From: Sphingomonadaceae bacterium OTU29LAMAA1
Lineage (GTDB): Bacteria > Pseudomonadota > Alphaproteobacteria > Sphingomonadales > Sphingomonadaceae
DNA length: 64,000 nt
Reading direction: 5' to 3'
Assembly (NCBI GenBank): GCA_024072375.1
Contig: CP099617.1
Location: 3,045,001 to 3,109,000, forward strand
Shown here: piece by piece, positions 34,215 through 43,521 of the stretch
Numbering within the stretch: position 1 is the stretch's first letter
How the letters are laid out: each line of letters starts with the position of its first letter
Program-made: the position numbers and the translations under genes
Notes under the pieces: generated by a model
Databases searched by the model: none
What the model saw: the letters and a program-made list of their open reading frames with translations, nothing else
What the model was told of the DNA's origin: nothing

Positions 34215-36407
34215 ATGATCCGGGAAACTGTCGGCGCTGCGTTGCTGCTGGCCACGACGGGCGCCAGCGCGGCGGCCGACAGGCGTGGCGACGACTGGCC
34301 GCGCGCGACCGAAGCCGCCATGACGGACGCAGAGCGCGTCGTCCTGACGAGCAGCATGATGCCGCTGCCCGATGGTCCGCTCGGCGACCAGATTCCGGAA
34401 GGCGCGGTGAAGGGCGCCGGCTATGTCGCGCCTATTCCCCGTCTGGGTATCCCCGCGCTGACCATCAGCGACGCCAGCCTGGGCGTGTCATGGGCACTGG
34501 GCGCCCGTGGATCGCAGGGTGCGACGCCGCTGCCCTCCGGCACCGCAATGGCCGCAACCTGGAATGCCGTCCTCGTCCGCAAGGCCGGTGCGATGATCGG
34601 TGCGGAGGCGCGTGCGAAAGGATTCAACGTACTGCTGGCAGGGGGCATCAATCTGATACGCGATCCACGCGGTGGCAGGAGCTTCGAGTATCTGAGCGAG
34701 GATCCGCTGCTGTCGGGCGTTCTGGGCGGTGAGGCGATCGCCGGCGTCCAGTCGAACGCGATCATGTCCACGGTCAAGCACTTCGCCTTCAACAATCAGG
34801 AAACCGGGCGTCACTTCGCGAACGTACGGATCAGCGAGGCCGCAGCGCGCGAAAGCGAATTGCTCGCATTTCAGATCGCGATCGAGCGCGGCAAGCCGGG
34901 CGCCGTCATGTGCGCCTATAACCGGGTCAACGGGCCATATGCCTGCGGAAGCGACTGGCTGCTCAACACGGTGCTGAAGCAGGACTGGAAATATCCCGGC
35001 TTCGTCATGTCCGACTGGAATGCGGTCCATTCGGTGGAATATGCCATGCATGGTCTGGATCAGCAGTCGGCTGGCGAGCTCGACGCCCAACGCTACTTTC
35101 AAACGCCGTTGCAACAGGCGGCCGCACGGGATGCTGCCTATCGCGCGCGGCTCGCGGACATGAACCGTCGCGTGCTTTACGCGATCGACGCGAATGGCCT
35201 GCGCAGCCGGCCCGTACGACCCGGCGGTTCCATCGACAAGGCCGCCAATGCGGCGATCGCGGAGGAGGTGGAGCGTCAGGCGATCGTCCTGCTGCGCAAC
35301 CGCGGGCATGTGTTGCCGCTGGCGTCGAAAGTGGCGTCGATCGCGGTCATCGGCGGCTATGCGGACGTCGGCGTGCTCTCGGGCGGGGGGTCGAGTCAGG
35401 TTCACGTCGATGGCGGTCCAGCCGCAGCTCTCCCCGGTGGCGGCAAGGGCCTGTTCAACGGTTATGAACAATATCAGCGCGTAACCCCGCCGTTGGCGGC
35501 AATTCGAAGCCGGGCGGGAGAGAAGGTGTCGGTGACCTTCCGCACCGGCGCGTATGTCGGCCAGGCAGTCGCCGCTGCGCGCAAGGCCGACGTCGCGATC
35601 GTGTTCGCCAATCAATGGCAGACGGAAGGGTTCGACCAGCCCGATCTGTCATTGCCCCGCGGTCAGGACGCTCTCATCGAGGCTGTCGCTGCCGCCAATC
35701 CCAACACCATCGTCGTGCTCCAGACCGGCAGCGCCGTGGCCATGCCCTGGCTGGATCGCACGGCGGCGGTGATCGAGGCCTGGTATCCCGGCGCTCGCGG
35801 AGGCGAGGCTATCGTCGCCGTATTGTTCGGCGATGTGAACCCCTCCGGACGATTGCCCGTGACCTTCCCGGCAGACACGGCGCAGCTGGCACGCCCGCTG
35901 ATCGACGGCAGCGATACGCTCGAACCGCTCGACGCCGGCAAGCCGCAGCCCGGCAAGTCCATGACCATCGACTATAGCGTCGATGGCGCCGATGTCGGTT
36001 ATCGCTGGTTTGCGCGCATGGGCCACAAGCCCTTGTTCCCCTTCGGGTTCGGCCTGTCCTACACCGGCTTTTCGACATCGCGGACGGTCGTTCGGAACGA
36101 GACCGCGGAAGTCACCGTTCGGAACACGGGCTCCCGGTCCGGCGCTACCGTCGTGCAACTCTATCTCATCCGTCGCGCCGGTGTGCCGATGCGCCGGCTG
36201 ATCGGCTTCCAGCGCGTGAATCTCAAGCCCGACGAGCAACGTCGCGTCGTCGTGCCGCTGGATCGCCGCGTCATGGCGGATTGGCGGCAGGGCGCATGGC
36301 ACTTGCCGGCGGGCCGCTACGAAATCGCGGCGGGTGATAATGCCGAGGCGCTGGGCGACAGATACACGCTCGATCTTCCTGCGCGATCATGGTCGGTCGG
36401 CCATTGA
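34215..36407 (+). CDS. Exported GH3-family beta-glucosidase-like glycosidase
   Basis: A 730-residue glycoside hydrolase family 3 enzyme with a Sec signal (MIRETVGAALLLATTGASAA). The (beta/alpha)8 domain contains the conserved KHFAFNNQE and the nucleophile Asp267 in VMSDWNAVHS. A second alpha/beta domain includes VLLRNRGHVLPL and ANQWQTEGFDQPDLSLP with the likely acid/base Glu. A C-terminal fibronectin-III-like domain follows FPFGFGLSYT. It resembles BglX-type periplasmic beta-glucosidases; linkage specificity is not readable. It would cleave what the upstream receptor imports, releasing an inducer for the LacI regulator. Confidence 0.92.
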   Translation: MIRETVGAALLLATTGASAAADRRGDDWPRATEAAMTDAERVVLTSSMMPLPDGPLGDQIPEGAVKGAGYVAPIPRLGIPALTISDASLGVSWALGARGSQGATPLPSGTAMAATWNAVLVRKAGAMIGAEARAKGFNVLLAGGINLIRDPRGGRSFEYLSEDPLLSGVLGGEAIAGVQSNAIMSTVKHFAFNNQETGRHFANVRISEAAARESELLAFQIAIERGKPGAVMCAYNRVNGPYACGSDWLLNTVLKQDWKYPGFVMSDWNAVHSVEYAMHGLDQQSAGELDAQRYFQTPLQQAAARDAAYRARLADMNRRVLYAIDANGLRSRPVRPGGSIDKAANAAIAEEVERQAIVLLRNRGHVLPLASKVASIAVIGGYADVGVLSGGGSSQVHVDGGPAAALPGGGKGLFNGYEQYQRVTPPLAAIRSRAGEKVSVTFRTGAYVGQAVAAARKADVAIVFANQWQTEGFDQPDLSLPRGQDALIEAVAAANPNTIVVLQTGSAVAMPWLDRTAAVIEAWYPGARGGEAIVAVLFGDVNPSGRLPVTFPADTAQLARPLIDGSDTLEPLDAGKPQPGKSMTIDYSVDGADVGYRWFARMGHKPLFPFGFGLSYTGFSTSRTVVRNETAEVTVRNTGSRSGATVVQLYLIRRAGVPMRRLIGFQRVNLKPDEQRRVVVPLDRRVMADWRQGAWHLPAGRYEIAAGDNAEALGDRYTLDLPARSWSVGH

Positions 36408-36584
36408 AGAGCTGAACTGGCTTGAACATGCCGGGGGCGTGAGGCGGTGGAGTGCCTTGCTGAAGTTGAGATATAGGTGTCGACGTAGCGGATTTGCGCC
36501 TTGTTAGCCTAGGGTCCGGACTTATCGGTTATAGCCAGACGACGACGGTGGCTGCGAGCGCGACGATGGCTAGGCAATGCCGAA
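36408..36584. other. Gap with possible IS5-type scrap
   Basis: About 36515-36575 (gccagacgacgacggtggct and following) resembles the non-coding edge found beside IS5-family transposases in sphingomonads. I recall the pattern but cannot verify it. No gene is seen. Confidence 0.3.
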
Positions 36585-36880
36585 CGCCAGGAGATCGGAC
36601 GCTTGGCCAACAATCGGTGGAGAATTCTCATCTGCCGTTCTGACGACGAGAGCGGTCGATGCTTCGCTTCAGACAATTGAAGACGCTACAGAAGTTCGCC
36701 TTCGTACACGCCAACATCCACAATAACTTCAGTCTGAAGCGCCGTCTCACCGATCGACAGGCCTGCGGGAAACGACGCCCCGCGGCTTGGCGGCGTGGCA
36801 GATCCTTGCGAGCCAGGCCGCCAGCGTCAAGGAACCAAGTGCATCATGTGGAGAGTGGTTCGTGTTGGACTGACAGCATT
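36585..36880 (+). pseudogene. Decayed IS6-family transposase 3' end
   Basis: The sequence aligns with the end of the complete IS6 copy: GRLANNR, then a one-base deletion before tggagaattctcat, an in-frame TGA replacing an Arg codon (ttctgacga for ttccgacga), and then LKTLQKFAFVHANIHNNFSL. The right terminal repeat ttggactgacagcatt ends near 36880. The 5' two-thirds is missing. It is the most diverged of the IS6 copies. Confidence 0.8.
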
Positions 36881-36918
36881 TTACCGAGGACAGGCGATCG
36901 TTGGCCAACGCCGCGTCG

Positions 36919-38277
36919 TCAGAGACAGGCAGACAGCGCCGTCACTGCATCTCCGCTGGTCGTGGTAACATTGAAACGCATATAGGACTGCGCGTTCTGC
37001 AAAGGCGTGAAATGCTTCGCCGGTGCCGTGAGAAACCCTCGCACTGACATGCGCGTGCCCACGGCGGCCGCTTCGACGTTTTCCCCGAGCGGGAGCCACA
37101 GGAACATGCCTGGCCGGCTGGGGGGGAGGGGCAGCCCGATCGACGCGATATGCTGCCGCAGCGCGACCATCTGGCACGCCAGGCTAGCCCGGATGCGCTC
37201 GCACCGCCGTCGATACGACCCCTCGTTTAACAAGCGATACACGGTCCGTTCGGCGACGATCATGTTACCCAGGCCCGCTACGGGGCGATAGGCACGGATA
37301 TAGCGCATGTGCGCCTCGCCAGCGACGACATATCCGGAGCCGATCGCCGGTGAGACGGTGCGCGAAAAACCAGTGATGTGGATTACCCAGCGCAGCCGAT
37401 CGAGCAGGATCAACGGCACCATCGACTGGTTTTCAGTTCGGGGCAGCAAGTCGGCGTAGCTGCAGTCGTCAATGAGCACCATTCCGAATTCGGCGGCCAT
37501 CTCGATCAGCGTCTGTGCTTTATGCAACGTGATCGTGGTGCCAGTAGGATTGTGCAGCAGCGAACTCAGGACGAACAGCTTTGGACGGTATCGTTCGCAC
37601 AGTTCGCGCAGGACATCCATGTCCGGTCCATCCACGAGCCGGGGTACGCGGCGGATCTCTGCGCCTTGTGCCATCAGCGTGTTCATGTGGATGAACGAAC
37701 AGGGGTCTTCGACCAGTGCTACACTCCCTGCCCGTAACAGCGCCCGTACTACCAGACTGATCCCGGCAGTAGCGCCGGGAACGGTGACGATATTGTCGAT
37801 CGCAAAATCGACGCCGCCTTGTCGTAGCGCGCTCTGGAGCTGTTGGCGCAGAGGCAGATAGCCCAGCGGATCGCCATAGCCGCTATCGAGGCCAAAACCA
37901 TTAGCCACGACACTGCGCAGCACACGGGCGACCTCCACCTGTGCAGCGCCTCCATGACGAAGGATGCCGCTGCCCGGTTGATGATCGAGCGAGAATTCCG
38001 AGTGCAGGAGCCACGTCGGATCCTGGGGATGCCGCTCGTCGATCGATCCAATGGAGGATGGGGACGGATCCAGTTCCGCCACGAAATACCCCGACCCCCG
38101 AACCACATGCGCACGCCCGCTGGACACAAGCCGGTCATAGGCACGAAGAACGGTATCGCGACTGACACTACGGCGCTGTGCCATATCGCGAACCGACGGC
38201 AGTCGCTGACCGACCGCGAACGAACCGTCGATGATCATCCCCGCCACATCCCTGTAAAGACGGTCGGACAGAGTCAT
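36919..38277 (-). CDS. MocR-type GntR/aminotransferase-fold regulator lacking PLP lysine
   Basis: About 452 residues: an N-terminal GntR winged HTH (1-70; GMIIDGSFAVGQRLPSVRDM and SVSRDTVLRAYDRL), a linker, and a fold-type-I aminotransferase domain (about 110-450). The usual landmarks GYGDPLGYLPLR, LLHNPTG and IDDCSYADLL are present. The PLP-binding Lys of the SFSK motif is Arg306 (GFSRTVSPAIGSGY; codon CGC at 37360-37362), so a Schiff base cannot form there. The ATG at 38277 fits the HTH best but has no clear ribosome site; in-frame ATGs lie at 38346 and 38391. It is divergent from the M16 operon. Confidence 0.85.
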   Translation of the reverse strand: MTLSDRLYRDVAGMIIDGSFAVGQRLPSVRDMAQRRSVSRDTVLRAYDRLVSSGRAHVVRGSGYFVAELDPSPSSIGSIDERHPQDPTWLLHSEFSLDHQPGSGILRHGGAAQVEVARVLRSVVANGFGLDSGYGDPLGYLPLRQQLQSALRQGGVDFAIDNIVTVPGATAGISLVVRALLRAGSVALVEDPCSFIHMNTLMAQGAEIRRVPRLVDGPDMDVLRELCERYRPKLFVLSSLLHNPTGTTITLHKAQTLIEMAAEFGMVLIDDCSYADLLPRTENQSMVPLILLDRLRWVIHITGFSRTVSPAIGSGYVVAGEAHMRYIRAYRPVAGLGNMIVAERTVYRLLNEGSYRRRCERIRASLACQMVALRQHIASIGLPLPPSRPGMFLWLPLGENVEAAAVGTRMSVRGFLTAPAKHFTPLQNAQSYMRFNVTTTSGDAVTALSACL

Positions 38278-38400
38278 TGTCGTATTGTTGCGCAATAGAC
38301 CGTTCAAACAACTGTCAGGCTCAGTAGAGTGGAACGGGTCGGTCATATTATTGCAAATTGTACTGGCGCCTTTGTGATAGCAATAGGTCATGAGATCATC
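38278..38400. promoter_or_regulatory. Divergent control region, MocR / M16 operon
   Basis: The 123-bp gap is AT-richer than its surroundings. It contains the palindrome TTGCGCAA (38287-38294) and repeated TATTG/CAATA elements (tattgttgcgcaata, attattgcaa, agcaatag). MocR regulators bind short direct or inverted repeats, so these are candidate sites. No clear ribosome site precedes the M16 ATG at 38401. Confidence 0.4.
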
Positions 38401-41142
38401 ATGACGGTTCGATGGCGCCTATTATTCACTGTCTCGATGCTGATCGGATCGGCTGCGGCTCCTGCATGGTCGCAGCAGACCCGGCCGGCTTTGAACGGTG
38501 GAAACGCCGGCATCATTCCCGTCGGAGTGCAACGCGCGACGACCTTCACCCTGCTCAATGGGTTGAAGGTCGTCGTCCAGCCCGACCGTCGGCTGCCCAT
38601 CGTCACCGCGATCGTGATTTACGACGTCGGAGCGAAGGACGAGAAGCCCGGCCAGTACGGCTATGCCCATCTGTTCGAACACCTCATGCTCGGCGGCAGC
38701 CGACATTGGGATGAGGATGCGGTGCGTGCGCTGACCGGCTTGGGTGCGTCGGAACTGAACGCCACGACGACAGAGGACCGGACGATCTTCTACGAAACCG
38801 TGCCGCGTGCCGCGCTGGAACGGACGCTGTTCCTGGAAGCCGACCGCATGGGCTATCTGGCCGCGGCGCTGACCCCGGCCAAGGTGGCGCGCGAAGTGAA
38901 TGTCGTGCTGAACGAGAAGCGGCAGCGCGGGGGTGCTCCTTATGGCACCGACTGGATCGCGATCGCGGCGGATATGTATCCGGTAGACCATCCGTATCAC
39001 CACGGCGTGATCGGCAGCGAGGCCGATCTGCGCGCGATTACGGTGAAGGACGCGAGCGACTGGTTCGACGTCTATTACGGCCCTGCCAACGCATCCCTGA
39101 TCCTGACCGGCGACATCGCGCCGGACGAAGCCCGTGCGCTGGTCGAGAGATATTTCGGCAGCCTGTCGCCGCGCGCGCCGCTGAATCGCGTGCTGACGCG
39201 CGTCTCACCCTTGCCGGGCGCATTGCGCCGAGAGACGTTCGAGGCGGTGCCGGGGGCCAGGATCTATGCGACCTATGCCGCACCGCCCGCCGGCACGCCC
39301 GATATCGCGAACCTCGACCTTATCGCGCAGATCATGGCCAATGGTGCGACATCGCGATTGAACCATCGGCTGGTCGACGAGCTGGGCATCGCAACGGTTG
39401 CGATGGTCACGTTCGACGAACGGCGGCTGTCGAGTCAGATGGGTTTCGTCGTCGAGGTGAAATCGCCCGACCAAGTCCGGCGCGCGGAGGCCGAACTCGA
39501 ATCCGCAATCGCCCGGTTCGTCGCCGACGGCCCGACGCTCGAGGAACTGACGCGGGCCCGCGATGCGCGGATCGGCTATGTCCGCCGGTCGCAGGACAGC
39601 ACGTTCGGCAAGGCATTCCTGCTGATGCGCGGCGCGTCGATGACCGACGATCCCGATTATGCAGCCACCTATGTGCGCCAGTTGCGCGCGGCAACGCCGG
39701 AGAGCGTGCGACGGACGGCGGCGGCGGTCTATGGGCGGCCGGGTCACCGCCTGATCGTCCGGCCGCTGCCGGGTTGGAAGGCGACGGCCGGCGGCTACGA
39801 CCTGGCGCAGGGCCCACCGGCGATGGGTCCGATGGTGCCGATCGCCTTCCCGAAGGTGGAACGCGCCCGGCTATCGAATGGGCTTGAGGTCGTGCTCGTG
39901 CCGCGACCCGGCACCGCGATGGCGGAAATGTTGCTGCGGTTCGATGCCGGTGCGGCGAGCGCGCCGGGTCCGGTGGACCGCATGGCCATGGCGATGTTGG
40001 CGGACGCCACCGGACCGCTGGCACCACGGGTCGAGGCGCTGGGTGGTAACCTGCGTACCAACGTTCGGCTCGACGACTCCGACGTGTCGCTGTCGATGGA
40101 TACGGCGAAACTGGCGTCGGGTGTCGCGCTTTTGGGAGATATCGCTCGCCAGCCGAGCCTGACTGCCACCGCGCTGGCCAGGGTCCGGGACACTGCGCTG
40201 GCTGAGGCCCGCGCGGAAATGCTCGGTAGGCCATCGGCCCAGCGGATGGTGCGCAACGCCATCTACGGAGCGGCGCATCCCTATGGCGCGAACGCTGACG
40301 CCGCGGCTGACATTCCGGCGATCACGGCGGTCGATCTGTCGGCGGTCCACGGTTGGCTGCGCGGGCATGTGCGACCCGATCGGGCCCGGCTGTATATCGC
40401 GGGTGATACCAGCATGGCCGTACTGCGCCCTTTACTGGAAACGGCACTGGGTGGGTGGACAGGCGTCGGGCTCGCAGCGACCGACCCGCCGATCCCGACG
40501 GCGGTCGCGACGGTAGCGCCCCGCCTGATCGTCATCGACAAGCCTGGCGCCGTCCAGTCCTACATTCAGGTCGCACGGACGATCTCGCCGACGTCGGCCG
40601 ACGACGATCTGGCGCTCGATGGTGCGAACGAAGTCTATGGCGGCACGTCCAGCGCGCGGATCGGCACGACGCTGCGCCAGGACAAGGGCTGGACCTATGG
40701 CATCGGGTCGGGGACCGGCGACGCGCGGGGGCAGCGGATCTGGGAGATTGCCGGGTCGGTAGACCGCGACCACACCGGCGAAACGATCGCCGAGCTGATC
40801 CGCGAGATGCGCGCAATGACCGGCGACGCACCGCCCACCCAGGCTGAGCTCGACCGTATCGCCAATGCCAGCATCAACCGCATCGCCGCGCGCCTGGAAG
40901 GCAATGCCGACGTGCTGACGGCGATGGCAGACAGCGAAACCTATGGCCGGCCCCATGACGCGATCATCCGCGATCCGATGAAATTGCGCGCGCTGACCGT
41001 CGCGGGCGTGCGCCAAGCCGCGGTCGACCTGCTCGATCCGGGCAGCATGCACTGGGTGGTGGTGGGCGACTGGGACCGGATCAAGGGGCAGTTTGGCGGG
41101 CTGGGATTGGGAGAACCACTCGTCCGTCGCGCACCGGACTAG
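38401..41142 (+). CDS. Exported two-domain M16 (pitrilysin-type) metallopeptidase
   Basis: A 913-residue periplasmic zinc peptidase. A Sec signal spans residues 1-24 (cut near PAWSQ). The N-terminal half holds the inverted zinc motif HLFEH (90-94), with the third ligand about Glu172 in LNEKRQRGG. The second half (from about 480; ARLSNGLEVVLVPRPGTAMA) is a catalytically silent M16 domain closing the chamber; NEVYGGTSSARIGTTLRQ near the end is the usual substrate-binding loop. Length and layout match PqqL and FusC-type peptidases that cleave imported proteins. It is first of six tightly spaced genes, 43 bp before a TonB receptor. Confidence 0.92.
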   Translation: MTVRWRLLFTVSMLIGSAAAPAWSQQTRPALNGGNAGIIPVGVQRATTFTLLNGLKVVVQPDRRLPIVTAIVIYDVGAKDEKPGQYGYAHLFEHLMLGGSRHWDEDAVRALTGLGASELNATTTEDRTIFYETVPRAALERTLFLEADRMGYLAAALTPAKVAREVNVVLNEKRQRGGAPYGTDWIAIAADMYPVDHPYHHGVIGSEADLRAITVKDASDWFDVYYGPANASLILTGDIAPDEARALVERYFGSLSPRAPLNRVLTRVSPLPGALRRETFEAVPGARIYATYAAPPAGTPDIANLDLIAQIMANGATSRLNHRLVDELGIATVAMVTFDERRLSSQMGFVVEVKSPDQVRRAEAELESAIARFVADGPTLEELTRARDARIGYVRRSQDSTFGKAFLLMRGASMTDDPDYAATYVRQLRAATPESVRRTAAAVYGRPGHRLIVRPLPGWKATAGGYDLAQGPPAMGPMVPIAFPKVERARLSNGLEVVLVPRPGTAMAEMLLRFDAGAASAPGPVDRMAMAMLADATGPLAPRVEALGGNLRTNVRLDDSDVSLSMDTAKLASGVALLGDIARQPSLTATALARVRDTALAEARAEMLGRPSAQRMVRNAIYGAAHPYGANADAAADIPAITAVDLSAVHGWLRGHVRPDRARLYIAGDTSMAVLRPLLETALGGWTGVGLAATDPPIPTAVATVAPRLIVIDKPGAVQSYIQVARTISPTSADDDLALDGANEVYGGTSSARIGTTLRQDKGWTYGIGSGTGDARGQRIWEIAGSVDRDHTGETIAELIREMRAMTGDAPPTQAELDRIANASINRIAARLEGNADVLTAMADSETYGRPHDAIIRDPMKLRALTVAGVRQAAVDLLDPGSMHWVVVGDWDRIKGQFGGLGLGEPLVRRAPD

Positions 41143-41185
41143 CCCGGAATTCGATGTTCAAGATTTAAAAGGGGGAACGACAACC

Positions 41186-43501
41186 ATGAACTACCGGGTT
41201 TCACCACTGGTGCACGCCGCGGCTATCGCCTTGACGTCGTCGGCGGCAGCGTTCGCATCGCCGGGCGTCGTGCAGGCGCAGACCGCCGCGCTCTCGCTGC
41301 CCGCCATGCCGCTCGACCAGGCGCTGCAACGGATCACTTCCTGGTCGGGGCAGTCGCTCAACATCGATCCCGACGCCGTGCGGACCCTGACGTCCAAGCC
41401 GGTCGTGGATGCGAAGTCCGCCGAGGATGCCGTCCGCCAAGCGACCGACGGGCTGCCGATCGCACGGCAGCGTGGGGACGACGGCAGCCTGACGATCGCC
41501 AACGACATCGTCGTCATCGCCTCTCGTGACGAAGCAGAAACGAACGTCCTCGTTCGCGGGGCCACCACCTCATCGCGGCTGGGCCAGTCGCTGCGCGATC
41601 AGGCACGCAATACCCAGGTCATCTCGTCCAAGCTGCTCGAACAGCAGCAGGCGCGAACCCTATCGGAAGCGCTCGCCAACGCCGGCGGCGTCACCGTCAA
41701 TGCGACGACGATCCAGAGCGGCGTCAGCTATACGATCCGCGGCTTCAGCTCGAATGGATCAGTCAACGGCTTGCCAACCCCGTCGGGCAGCAGCTTTGCC
41801 GCCGGCACGAGCCAGCCAATGGCCAATATCGAGCGGCTGGAGGTGCTGAAGGGGCCGGATGCGATCCTGCTCGGTGGCGACAATCTGGGCGGCACCGTCA
41901 ACATCGTCACGAAGCGTCCGAGTGCGGACGAGCGGCTGTACGTGTCCGCTGAAACCGGATCGTTCGGGATGGTGCGTGGCACAGTGGACGCCAATCGCGC
42001 GATCAGCGCTGACAAGCGCTGGAGCGCGCGCATCGTCGCGACCGCCGCGACGGCCAGCCGCAATTTCGGGGGCTATCGCGGCAACGAGGATTATCTGTTC
42101 GCCCCGTCGCTGCGCTTCAAGAACGGCGACACCGATGCGGTCGTGTCGGCGACGATCGGCAACCAGATCTTCGGTTCCGTGCCCTACGCCATCATCAATC
42201 CTGCGACGAAGCGGCCGTTTGCCCTGCCGACCGGTCGGCCCGTCATCGGCCCGAAGAACCAGTTCGTCCAGATCGAAGCGACACAGTTCAGTGGCGAGGT
42301 GACGCAGAATGTAACCGACTGGCTGACCGTCGTAGTCCGCGGGCAGCACCAGGAAACCAGTTTCGGCCTGACGCAATATTCGCCGTTCGTGTTGCTGGCC
42401 CCGACCGGCCTGTTGCTGGTGTCGTCGCAGGGCGTGCGTCAGAAATCAAATGTCGACGCGATAGACGCGTACGCGCGTGCAACGTTTCAGACGGGGCCGC
42501 TGTCGCACAAGATCGTCGCGGGCCATTCTCGAATGTATGAAAATATCGTGGCGCAGAACGGCCAGAACGGCGGCTTCCGTCCGTACAACCTGTTTACCGG
42601 CGCGCCACCGTTACCCACGCTGGCGAGCGTCTACAGCTTCTCCAACGCGCTCGATAACGAACGAATGGGATATTACGCCCAGTATCTGCTCGGCTTCGGG
42701 CGGCTGCACCTGCTGGCCGGTGTCCGGCACAACCGGACTCGTATCAGGTCGGAAGTTTTCCGTGCCGGCAAGACCGACGATCGCTCCAATGCCACGACAC
42801 CCAATTACGGCGCGGTGGTCGACGTGACGAAGACCCTGTCGGTGTTCGGGACGCTGGCCTACGGCTTCCTGCCGACGTTCAACCTCGACCGGGCGGGCAA
42901 TCGCCTGCCCGATGTCAAGACACGCAATGCCGAGGCGGGCATCAAATGGGATCTGTTCGGCGAGCGCGCATTGCTCAACGCGTCGTGGTTCAACATCCGC
43001 GAAAGCAACCGCATCGTGTCCGATCCGACCAACCAGCAATTCCAGATCGCACTGCCGGGCCAGCAGGGTCGCGGCATCGACATCAACCTGAGCGGCGAGC
43101 CGTTGCGCGGGCTGTCGGTCGTCGCCGCCTATACCCGGACCAATTATCGCTATCTCCGCCCGGTCGCCACGCTAGGCAATATCGTCAACGGCCAGCCGCG
43201 CGACGTCTACAGCCTCTATACCTCGTATCGGCAAACGCTGGCGCCGGAGGTTACCGCAGGTCTGGGCGCCGGGGTCAGCGGTCGGTCGCGATCGGCGATC
43301 GACCGAAGCGGCATCCTCTACGTCCCGGCATCGGTCCAGGCCGACCTTAATGCCTTCGCGACGGCGGGCAAGTTCGACATCAACCTGGGCGTGCGGAACC
43401 TGTTCGACCGCAACAACCTGTTGCCGACGATCGCCAGTTCCTTCGTGCCGATCGGCGAGCCGCGCAACTGGCGGTTGACCGTCGGTTACAAGTTCCGCTG
43501 A
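41186..43501 (+). CDS. TonB-dependent receptor with N-terminal STN domain
   Basis: A 771-residue outer-membrane receptor of siderophore-receptor type. It has a Sec signal (cut near VQAQ) and an STN domain (about 33-100; LPAMPLDQALQRITSWSGQS) that in other receptors contacts a FecR partner. The plug has LEVLKGPDAILLGGDNLGGT, and the barrel ends RLTVGYKFR, a less usual terminal Arg after Phe. The ATG follows AAGGGGGA. No sigma/FecR genes are adjacent, although the STN implies one elsewhere. It lies between an M16 peptidase and a YddA-like transporter, the arrangement of Fus and yddAB-pqqL loci. Confidence 0.9.
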   Translation: MNYRVSPLVHAAAIALTSSAAAFASPGVVQAQTAALSLPAMPLDQALQRITSWSGQSLNIDPDAVRTLTSKPVVDAKSAEDAVRQATDGLPIARQRGDDGSLTIANDIVVIASRDEAETNVLVRGATTSSRLGQSLRDQARNTQVISSKLLEQQQARTLSEALANAGGVTVNATTIQSGVSYTIRGFSSNGSVNGLPTPSGSSFAAGTSQPMANIERLEVLKGPDAILLGGDNLGGTVNIVTKRPSADERLYVSAETGSFGMVRGTVDANRAISADKRWSARIVATAATASRNFGGYRGNEDYLFAPSLRFKNGDTDAVVSATIGNQIFGSVPYAIINPATKRPFALPTGRPVIGPKNQFVQIEATQFSGEVTQNVTDWLTVVVRGQHQETSFGLTQYSPFVLLAPTGLLLVSSQGVRQKSNVDAIDAYARATFQTGPLSHKIVAGHSRMYENIVAQNGQNGGFRPYNLFTGAPPLPTLASVYSFSNALDNERMGYYAQYLLGFGRLHLLAGVRHNRTRIRSEVFRAGKTDDRSNATTPNYGAVVDVTKTLSVFGTLAYGFLPTFNLDRAGNRLPDVKTRNAEAGIKWDLFGERALLNASWFNIRESNRIVSDPTNQQFQIALPGQQGRGIDINLSGEPLRGLSVVAAYTRTNYRYLRPVATLGNIVNGQPRDVYSLYTSYRQTLAPEVTAGLGAGVSGRSRSAIDRSGILYVPASVQADLNAFATAGKFDINLGVRNLFDRNNLLPTIASSFVPIGEPRNWRLTVGYKFR

Positions 43502-43521
43502 CGGCACGGCCTGGTCGACAG

